Below are positions 7,792-12,737 of a stretch of 12,737 nucleotides of DNA, in pieces. The notes below the pieces were generated by a model. That model saw nothing but the letters and a program-made list of their open reading frames with translations. It was not told where the DNA came from and ran no database searches. Position 1 is the stretch's first letter, and every line of letters starts with the position of its first letter. The DNA comes from an uncultured Methylophaga sp. (GTDB taxonomy: Bacteria; Pseudomonadota; Gammaproteobacteria; Nitrosococcales; Methylophagaceae): the NCBI GenBank assembly GCA_946885755.1, contig CAMPHB010000012.1, positions 1-12,737 of the forward strand. Reading direction: 5' to 3'. The position numbers and the translations under genes are program-made.

Positions 7792-9549
7792 ATGACTGAA
7801 ACGACATTTATCAAAGGCAAAGATCGCGATCTGGAATCAAGCATCACTTCCATGCAGGCCAAACTCAAATCGTTTGGTTTTGATGTCGAAGAAGCCTCTT
7901 GGCTGAATCCGGTCAGCAATGTCTATTCGGTCCATATCCGTGATAAAAGCTGCCCGCTGATGTTTACCAATGGCAAAGGCAGCAGCGAAAAAGCCTGCCT
8001 GGCCAGTGCGCTGGGCGAATATTTTGAACGCTTAAGCTGCAATTACTTTTTTGCCGATTTCTATCTGGGCGAACAGCATAGCAACAGCGAATTTGTCCAT
8101 TACCCGGATGAACGCTGGTTCGATATGGCGGGTGATGAAATGCCCGAAGGCCTGATGGATGAAAGCCTGTGGCAATACTTTGATCCCGACGGTGAACTGA
8201 CTCCGGATATGCTGTTTGATACCAACTCCGGCGATGGTCAGCGCGGCATTTGCGCGGTACCTTATCAGCGCCTGCGCGATGGCGCAGTCCGTTATATCCC
8301 GGTCAATGTGATTGGCAATATTTATGTCAGCAATGGCATGTCAGCCGGCAATACGCAAAACGAAGCCCGTGTGCAGGGTTTGTCAGAAGTCTTTGAGCGT
8401 TATGTAAAAAACAAAATCATCGCCGAGGGTATTTGCCTGCCGGAAGTGCCGAACCCGGTATTAAACCGTTATCCGAAAATCCAGCAGGCGCTGCAGGAAC
8501 TGCGTGATCACGGCTATCATCTGCGCGTTGCCGATGCCTCGCTCGGCGGCCAGTTTCCGGTGATGTCGGTGACGCTGATCAATCCCAAGGATGGGTCGGT
8601 GTTTGCCTCATTCGGCGCACACCCGAGTTTTGAAGTGGCTTTGGAGCGCACCGTCACCGAACTGCTGCAAGGTCGCGGGCTGGATCAACTTGATGTATTT
8701 CATCCGCCGACCTTTGATCTGGATGAAGTCGCCTCACCCGCCAATCTGGAAATGCACTTTATCGATTCCAGCGGGTATATCTCTAATGACTTCTTCCGGG
8801 AAACGGCAGATTACGATTTCGCCGACTGGGATTTTGATAATGCCACAGCCGATGAATTCAAGTTCCTGACCGACAAAATTCACGATCTGGGCTTTGAGAT
8901 CTATATTGCCGATTACAACCATCTGGATGTTTATGCCTGCCGCATTCTGGTGCCGGGCATGTCGGATATTTATCCGGTCGATGAACTGGTCTGGGAAAAC
9001 AATAATGAAGGCGCGCTGTTTCGCGAAGACTTCCTGGCACTGAAAGACGGTGATGTCAGCCAATGGGAAGACATTCTGGATCGCCTTGATGAAGGTGGCT
9101 ATAACGACCAAACACCGGTGGCGCCGTTTATCGGTCTGGCGCCTGATCCCGGCACCTTATGGGCTGACATCCGTCTCGGTGAGCTGAAAGCTATGCTTTA
9201 TCTGGCATTGGAAGATGAAGAAGCCATCGACTGGATTGACTGGTGTCTGGCACTGGATCAAGCAAGCGACGAGACAATTTTGCATTACCGCTGCCTGAAA
9301 GCATTGCTGGAAATCAAATGGGATGATGAACGCGATTATGCACAATATGCAAAAGGTCTGGCGTTAATGTATGGCCAGCAAAATGTCGACGACGGTATCG
9401 CAATCGTCGAAGGCGAAAAACGCTTCCACAACCTGCATTGCCCGGGGCTAAGCCTGCAAGGTTTTGAAAGGCACAACGCACTACTGGCCGGTTACGAAAA
9501 GCTACAACAGGCCAAGCGCCAGAACTGGGGCGGCGCCAATCGCAGTTGA
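7792..9549 (+). CDS. ycaO: YcaO-type ATP-dependent protein, ribosomal S12 methylthiolation accessory factor
   Basis: The 585 residues match E. coli YcaO (586 aa) from end to end, from MTETTFIKGKD through FDVEEASWLNPVSNVYSVHIR to a C-terminal alpha-helical, TPR-like part (about 430-580). The ATP/magnesium-binding residues of the YcaO fold are in place: E76 and E79 in SALGEYFERLS, and E191, E199 and E202 in NEARVQGLSEVFERYVK. It lacks the C-terminal PxPxP of azoline-forming YcaO cyclodehydratases, as does the E. coli protein. E. coli YcaO has been linked to RimO-dependent beta-methylthiolation of ribosomal protein S12; its reaction is not settled. The ATG at 7792 has AGGG seven bases upstream. 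An intrinsic terminator lies immediately upstream. The gene converges on the 9566-9958 gene with a 16-base gap. Confidence 0.95.
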   Translation: MTETTFIKGKDRDLESSITSMQAKLKSFGFDVEEASWLNPVSNVYSVHIRDKSCPLMFTNGKGSSEKACLASALGEYFERLSCNYFFADFYLGEQHSNSEFVHYPDERWFDMAGDEMPEGLMDESLWQYFDPDGELTPDMLFDTNSGDGQRGICAVPYQRLRDGAVRYIPVNVIGNIYVSNGMSAGNTQNEARVQGLSEVFERYVKNKIIAEGICLPEVPNPVLNRYPKIQQALQELRDHGYHLRVADASLGGQFPVMSVTLINPKDGSVFASFGAHPSFEVALERTVTELLQGRGLDQLDVFHPPTFDLDEVASPANLEMHFIDSSGYISNDFFRETADYDFADWDFDNATADEFKFLTDKIHDLGFEIYIADYNHLDVYACRILVPGMSDIYPVDELVWENNNEGALFREDFLALKDGDVSQWEDILDRLDEGGYNDQTPVAPFIGLAPDPGTLWADIRLGELKAMLYLALEDEEAIDWIDWCLALDQASDETILHYRCLKALLEIKWDDERDYAQYAKGLALMYGQQNVDDGIAIVEGEKRFHNLHCPGLSLQGFERHNALLAGYEKLQQAKRQNWGGANRS

Positions 9550-9565
9550 TGCCGGTTATTCGGGG

Positions 9566-9958
9566 TTATTTGCTGGGTTGTTTCAGCTCAAAACCCCGGA
9601 CAATGACATAGGCAATCAGCGCAAATACAAACACCACCAGATACAGCCAGGCAATACTTTGCAGGGTTTCAATCAGTGTCCGGTAAATTTCAATCACCCA
9701 GCGCTCAGTGGTTAAAGTCAGCGCCTCGGTTTTTTCAAACTGCGCTGTGATGTAACGTTCCAGCTCGTAAATTCTTACCCCGCCAGAAATACCTACCACA
9801 TAAGTGGCAAAGACAATATATTTTTGCCATGCATGACTGATGGGATCTTTGATGATGCGCTGGAAAATCTCCCCCAGCGGTTTGTCAAACAACCTGACCA
9901 CCAAAAATGACACCAACAGTGCCAGTATAAACGTGACGATAAGTAACGTAAAAAACAT
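9566..9958 (-). CDS. small multi-helix membrane protein, function unknown
   Basis: This 130-residue protein begins with a strong hydrophobic helix (about 2-23). It has a second, weaker hydrophobic stretch around 47-62 (YIVFATYVVGISGGVR) and a third helix about 103-121 (AWLYLVVFVFALIAYVIV). Between the last two is a charged helical segment (YELERYITAQFEKTEALTLTTERW) that could be a coiled coil or soluble loop. I do not recognise a named family. The ATG at 9958 has AAGGAA six bases upstream, a good ribosome binding site. It lies 26 bases after the lipoprotein gene on the same strand, so the two are probably cotranscribed. Its 3' end faces ycaO. Confidence 0.8.
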   Translation of the reverse strand: MFFTLLIVTFILALLVSFLVVRLFDKPLGEIFQRIIKDPISHAWQKYIVFATYVVGISGGVRIYELERYITAQFEKTEALTLTTERWVIEIYRTLIETLQSIAWLYLVVFVFALIAYVIVRGFELKQPSK

Positions 9959-9984
9959 GCCGGCTTCCTTGTGTCGGTTAAGGG

Positions 9985-10308
9985 CTAATCGGTTGTTTCA
10001 GTATGCTCGTATTGCGGATTTTGTAACTGCGGATCATTTTCCGGCAAACATTTAAACGTGACATCGTAGTAATAGCGCATCTTATTGTGGCGTTTGCGCA
10101 GTTTGGTCACCAGCACTTTTTGTCCCATGGCTTCACAATGTGCCCGCGCCTGACTGAGCGCCGAGCCCTTGGTTTCTGAATCATTGGGACCATCACTGCT
10201 CACCGAAAAGGTATTACCACCGAGCGTGTTGACGCCGGACGTTTTTAAACCACAACCGGCCAGTAACATGACAGACAACAAACTCAACAGCATCAATGGC
10301 TTTTGCAT
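9985..10308 (-). CDS. small lipoprotein, function unknown
   Basis: The N-terminus is a classic lipoprotein signal: MQKPLMLLSLLSVML followed by the lipobox LAGC, with the acylated cysteine at residue 19. The mature part, about 89 residues, has GGNTFSVSSDGP, then ALSQARAHCEAMGQKVLVTK, then YYYDVTFKC. This pattern is seen in small proteobacterial lipoproteins of unknown role, with the two later cysteines possibly paired. The frame opens with three ATGs in a row (10314, 10311, 10308). The AGGAG at 10316-10320 is 1, 4 and 7 bases from them respectively, so the third is best placed and I use it (107 residues). No aspartate follows the cysteine (GCGLK), so outer-membrane sorting is likely. It sits between the DUF1840 gene and a membrane protein gene. 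Confidence 0.85.
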   Translation of the reverse strand: MQKPLMLLSLLSVMLLAGCGLKTSGVNTLGGNTFSVSSDGPNDSETKGSALSQARAHCEAMGQKVLVTKLRKRHNKMRYYYDVTFKCLPENDPQLQNPQYEHTETTD

Positions 10309-10348
10309 CATCATTCTCCTAAAAATGACCGTCCGTACCGACTGAAAT

Positions 10349-10645
10349 TCAAGTATCCCACATCACATCGGCGTTTTGCTGAATAGCGGCTTTTAACAAA
10401 CCCATCAGCGGTAAAGCACGATGGCTAAGGCCCGGCTTAAATTCGGCATCCGGATCAGTTTTTTGCTCAGCGGCTTTACTCTCAGCCACGGCTTTTTCCA
10501 ACCGGCTCAGTGCCGCCGGTAACTCTGTTGCCTGCAAAGCGCCGGGTATGGTGCCACTGTGTCCCATGATTTGCAGCATGTGCTGCGCGACTTCACCAAA
10601 CATGGTGATGTCGGCATGGGCTTTACTGGTGAAGGTAACAAGCAT
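10349..10645 (-). CDS. DUF1840 domain-containing protein
   Basis: This 98-residue protein has the DUF1840 pattern: an N-terminal MLVTFTSKAHADITMFG, then LQIMGHSGTIPGAL, and a C-terminal LSHRALPLMGLLKAAIQQNADVMW. A variable charged linker (SKAAEQKTDPDAEFKPG) joins the two. The family is cytosolic and its function is unknown. The ATG at 10645 follows AGGGG at a distance of about 7 bases. It appears to be the first gene of a minus-strand group, with the lipoprotein starting about 40 bases after its stop and the membrane protein after that. It is divergent from radC across a 127-base intergenic region. Confidence 0.88.
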   Translation of the reverse strand: MLVTFTSKAHADITMFGEVAQHMLQIMGHSGTIPGALQATELPAALSRLEKAVAESKAAEQKTDPDAEFKPGLSHRALPLMGLLKAAIQQNADVMWDT

Positions 10646-10696
10646 GTTTGATCCCCTGTTGTTATCGTCAAACTGTAATCTTACCAGTTGGTTTCA

Positions 10697-10717
10697 ACAA
10701 GCTTTGGCAAGGCTTGT
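10697..10717. repeat. inverted repeat between DUF1840 gene and radC
   Basis: ACAAGC (10697-10702) and GCTTGT (10712-10717) are a perfect 6-base inverted repeat with a 9-base spacer, in the 127-base divergent region. It is a possible operator for one or both genes. A weak radC promoter candidate overlaps it: TTGTGT at 10714-10719 and TAAATT at 10737-10742, spaced by 17 bases. Both are low-confidence. Confidence 0.25.
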
Positions 10718-10772
10718 GTTTAGCTCCTGCCAACGTTAAATTGACATCAAATCTAATCGCAGGGAGCGAATC

Positions 10773-11447
10773 ATGGCTATCAGGGACTGGCCGGCCAGTG
10801 AGCGGCCGCGTGAAAAGCTGTTGCAATCAGGTGCCGCGGCATTATCGGATGCTGAATTACTGGCGATATTTTTACGCACCGGCGTCACCGGTTTATCGGC
10901 GGTGGATCTGGCGCGCAGATTATTATCTGATTTTGGCAGTTTAAGAGCGTTGCTGGATGCCGATGCCGATACCTTTTGCCGGCAACATGGTCTGGGCAGC
11001 GCCAAATTTGTGCAGCTGCAGGCAGTGCTGGAAATGAGCCGCCGCCATCTGGAATCAACCTTAAGCCGTGGTAATGCGTTTACCGATGCCGCTACCACCC
11101 GCAGTTATTTGCAGCGCCAGCTTCGGCATTTTGATCATGAAGTGTTTGCCTGCCTGTTTCTCGATACCCGCCACCGGTTGATAAGCTTTGACCCGTTGTT
11201 TCGCGGTACTATTGATGGCGCCAGCGTTTATCCGCGTGAGGTCGTTAAACAGGCTTTGAAACACAATGCGGCGGCGGTGATCTTTGCCCATAACCATCCA
11301 TCCGGTGTGGCCGAGCCCAGTCAGGCGGATATCCAAATTACCAAGCGGCTGCGTGCCGCGCTGGAACTGGTGGATATCCGCGTACTGGATCACATTATTG
11401 TCGGTGATGCCCACACCTGCTCGCTGGCGCAAATCGGCGAGATTTAA
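10773..11447 (+). CDS. radC: RadC family JAB/JAMM-domain protein
   Basis: This is a complete 224-residue RadC, the usual length. The N-terminal part (about 1-95) opens with [17 protein letters not shown] and holds the helix-hairpin-helix-like region ending [16 protein letters not shown]. The C-terminal JAMM metalloprotease-like domain has the metal motif [14 protein letters not shown], with H173, H175 and D186. The [18 protein letters not shown] segment is typical. Despite its name, a DNA-repair role in E. coli has not held up, and the biochemical function is unresolved. The start is clear: AGGGAG lies about 7 bases before ATG at 10773. The stop overlaps that of the converging cytochrome b gene. 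Confidence 0.95.
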   Translation: MAIRDWPASERPREKLLQSGAAALSDAELLAIFLRTGVTGLSAVDLARRLLSDFGSLRALLDADADTFCRQHGLGSAKFVQLQAVLEMSRRHLESTLSRGNAFTDAATTRSYLQRQLRHFDHEVFACLFLDTRHRLISFDPLFRGTIDGASVYPREVVKQALKHNAAAVIFAHNHPSGVAEPSQADIQITKRLRAALELVDIRVLDHIIVGDAHTCSLAQIGEI

Positions 11448-12178
11448 TCAGCATCAAACGGTTTGTCTTTAAAGTGTTTTTCACCGCTGAACATAGCTGA
11501 GGTCAGGCCACTGCGCTCACGGTTTTCGGCCACCACCACGGCGATAATATGAATCACCACCGATAAAGCCAGCAGGTAAAAAAACCAGGTATGCAGTGTC
11601 CGGTAGGGCTTACGAAAATCGCGCATTTCCTTGTAAGCGACGGGGTCGATATTGGTTTTGTCGTAAGGTTTGATTTGATCCAGTGCCGACTTGTCAGCCG
11701 CCACCCATTGTTTTATCTGACTGCCAAACGGTGCGGCATAAATATCGGTACTGGCCAGCACCAGGCCAGTGGCCCCCTGCGCGGTCATGAACAGCAGCAT
11801 GGCCAAAACACTCCAGCGGGCCAGCGGATTATGGCCAAGAAACTTGACCTGCTGACCTGTTTTACGCCCTTGTAAATAGGCACTCATCTGGGCTTTATAA
11901 ACTTTACCAAACGGTAAAATTGCTCCCCAGCGGGCAAAGCGGTTGCCGGCAAAGGCCCAGACAAAACGCCACAGCAGGTTGATAACAAACACGTAACCGG
12001 CCCAGCTGTGGGCCGTTTTCAGGACAATTTTGCCGTCATCGGTGACACCAATCGGATCGCTGAACATCATCACCAGGCCAATCGCCGCCAGCACCATAAA
12101 TGACAAAACCGCCACCCAGTGAAAAATCCGCGTGCTGCGATCCCATACCGGATAGCTGTGCATTGTTTCTCCGCTCAT
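11444..12178 (-). CDS. cytochrome b561 / Ni-Fe hydrogenase-type cytochrome b
   Basis: This 244-residue inner-membrane cytochrome belongs to the bacterial b561/hydrogenase cytochrome b group that passes electrons between quinones and a redox partner. It opens with [13 protein letters not shown], the family signature. Four membrane helices are expected at about 18-38, 55-77, 120-142 and 194-216. Histidines suited to ligate two b hemes are H20, H57 (KTAHSWAGY), H196 (YRTLHTW) and H210 (VVIHII). A polar loop of about 45 residues (146-192) lies between helices 3 and 4. Two starts are plausible: ATG at 12178 with GGGAG five bases upstream, or ATG at 12163 with GGAG five bases upstream. I keep the longer. 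No redox partner gene is visible. Its stop overlaps that of radC. Confidence 0.9.
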   Translation of the reverse strand: MSGETMHSYPVWDRSTRIFHWVAVLSFMVLAAIGLVMMFSDPIGVTDDGKIVLKTAHSWAGYVFVINLLWRFVWAFAGNRFARWGAILPFGKVYKAQMSAYLQGRKTGQQVKFLGHNPLARWSVLAMLLFMTAQGATGLVLASTDIYAAPFGSQIKQWVAADKSALDQIKPYDKTNIDPVAYKEMRDFRKPYRTLHTWFFYLLALSVVIHIIAVVVAENRERSGLTSAMFSGEKHFKDKPFDAD

Positions 12179-12201
12179 GATGTCTCCCGCAAGTTAACTT
12201 A

Positions 12202-12221
12202 TTGGCAGCATATGCCGCCAA
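12202..12221. promoter_or_regulatory. 20-base near-perfect palindrome upstream of cytochrome b gene
   Basis: TTGGCAGCATATGCCGCCAA is symmetric except for one pair. It lies 24-43 bases upstream of the cytochrome b start codon, flanked by two further small palindromes: AAGTTAACTT (12191-12200) and ACTTAAGT (12222-12229). Position and symmetry suit a repressor operator or a leader hairpin. I do not recognise the motif as a known regulator's site. Confidence 0.4.
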
Positions 12222-12299
12222 ACTTAAGTCAGCCTTAAACGGTAAAACAAACTTTGCAACTGTTGACGAGGCTGGCTTTTGAAAAGGGTTGCGGCTTTA

Positions 12300-12324
12300 C
12301 CTTAGCAAATAAAACCCGCTAAGG
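12300..12324. repeat. inverted repeat CCTTAGC / GCTAAGG
   Basis: CCTTAGC (12300-12306) and GCTAAGG (12318-12324) are perfect 7-base inverted arms with an 11-base loop. A further direct copy, GCTAAGGC, occurs at 12398-12405, close to the phoU stop, so the left arm has two possible partners. No T-run follows on either strand in a position that would make it an intrinsic terminator. Confidence 0.45.
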
Positions 12325-12337
12325 CATGACCAGCGCC

Positions 12338-12353
12338 TGGCTGATATCAGCCA
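12338..12353. repeat. 16-base perfect palindrome
   Basis: TGGCTGATATCAGCCA reads identically on both strands with no spacer, in the spacer between phoU and the cytochrome b gene. It could be a protein-binding site or part of the phoU transcript 3' end. It lies about 160 bases from the cytochrome start, rather far for a simple operator. Confidence 0.45.
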
Positions 12354-12370
12354 AACGTTGACGGGCAGGT

Positions 12371-12390
12371 GGGGGCTCGGTAGTGCCCCC
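12371..12390 (-). terminator. GC-rich hairpin downstream of phoU, possible transcript end
   Basis: Six G-C pairs (GGGGGC at 12371-12376 with GCCCCC at 12385-12390) enclose an 8-base loop, starting 20 bases after the phoU stop. No T-run follows in the phoU direction, so it is not a standard intrinsic terminator. It may stabilise the 3' end or act with Rho. Confidence 0.35.
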
Positions 12391-12409
12391 TCGGTGAGCT
12401 AAGGCGTTT

Positions 12410-12737
12410 TTATTGACCGACCAACTTCTCTGCAGCCTCGACCGGTGTATGACGGACATCTTCACCCTTGACCATAAAGATGACATGTTCCGCGACATTA
12501 CAGGCATGATCGCCGACCCGTTCCAATGCCCGGAGGATCCACATAACCGACATACAGCGGGAAATATTGCGAGTATCTTCCATCATAAACGTCAGCAAAG
12601 TACGTGTTGCCGCCTGATATTCTTCGTCTACCCGCTTGTCTTCTTTCATGATGCGCAGTGCCTGCTCCGAATCCAGCCGGGCAAAAGCATCGAGCGCGTC
12701 ATGCAACATGCCAAGCACATGGTTACCAATATGGCGC
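12410..12737 (-). CDS. phoU: phosphate signalling protein PhoU, C-terminal part
   Basis: This is the 3' end of a gene whose 5' part lies beyond the right edge; 108 codons are present, reading without interruption to the TAA at 12410. PhoU is a cytosolic helical protein that binds the Pst phosphate transporter and the PhoR kinase and restrains phosphate uptake. The fragment reads RHIGNHVLGMLHDALDAFA, then EDKRVDEEY, then WILRALERVGDHACNVAE, the second of the two PhoU repeats with its ExxxD metal-binding motif. The C-terminus HVIFMVKGEDVRHT matches the family end. Pst genes would be expected upstream, outside the window. An apparent GTG at 12718 is internal, since the frame continues upstream with family-like residues. 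Confidence 0.95.
   Translation of the reverse strand, partial: RHIGNHVLGMLHDALDAFARLDSEQALRIMKEDKRVDEEYQAATRTLLTFMMEDTRNISRCMSVMWILRALERVGDHACNVAEHVIFMVKGEDVRHTPVEAAEKLVGQ

Noticed and set aside
7466..9549. A RiPP cluster, with the 66-residue protein as precursor, YcaO as cyclodehydratase and a radical-SAM enzyme nearby.
   Set aside because: The small protein is a two-helix DUF3185 membrane protein with no cysteine or core-like tail and is cut off by a terminator. YcaO is the E. coli type with a TPR-like C-terminus and no PxPxP. MiaB is the tRNA enzyme in its usual operon.
10673..10687. A LexA-like SOS box upstream of radC (CTG...CAG).
   Set aside because: The spacing is CTG-N9-CAG, whereas LexA needs CTG-N10-CAG with CTGT/ACAG ends. 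The right half here is CCAG.
12319..12507. A 62-codon minus-strand frame after phoU.
   Set aside because: It overlaps the end of phoU in another frame, has no clear ribosome binding site, and its low-complexity arginine- and proline-rich translation resembles nothing.

Overview
The window looks like ordinary chromosome from a gammaproteobacterium outside the enteric group. The evidence is the miaB-phoH(ybeZ)-ybeY-corC(ybeX)-lnt gene order, a full-length E. coli-type YcaO, and DUF3185 and DUF1840 proteins typical of Proteobacteria. Base composition is roughly balanced and I see no shift along the window. There is no tRNA, rRNA, CRISPR array, insertion sequence, integrase or phage gene. I did not find a new defence or biosynthetic system. 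The points of interest are regulatory layout and small uncharacterised proteins.

Positions 1-6925 (minus strand) hold one tightly packed gene train, read from right to left: miaB, phoH-like ATPase, ybeY, corC, lnt, trkH, and the first 96 codons of a SAM methyltransferase. Neighbouring genes overlap by 1-4 bases or are 6-20 bases apart, and three of them start with GTG. The train joins tRNA methylthiolation, rRNA maturation, a CBS-domain ion protein, lipoprotein acylation and potassium uptake. The attachment of trkH and a methyltransferase behind lnt is the less usual part.

Positions 7011-7791 hold a small exported four-cysteine protein on the minus strand, a divergent intergenic region with short inverted repeats, and a 66-residue two-helix DUF3185 membrane protein on the plus strand. 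A strong intrinsic terminator follows, only about 15-20 bases before the next start codon.

Positions 7792-9549 hold ycaO (585 aa, plus strand). Converging on it from the right is a minus-strand group (10645 to 9566): a DUF1840 protein, a small lipoprotein and a small multi-helix membrane protein, all of unknown role.

Positions 10773-12178 hold radC (plus) and a four-histidine cytochrome b561-type membrane protein (minus). Their stop codons overlap inside one TTAA. Upstream of the cytochrome gene is a 231-base spacer rich in inverted repeats, and then the 3' end of phoU (minus) runs off the right edge.
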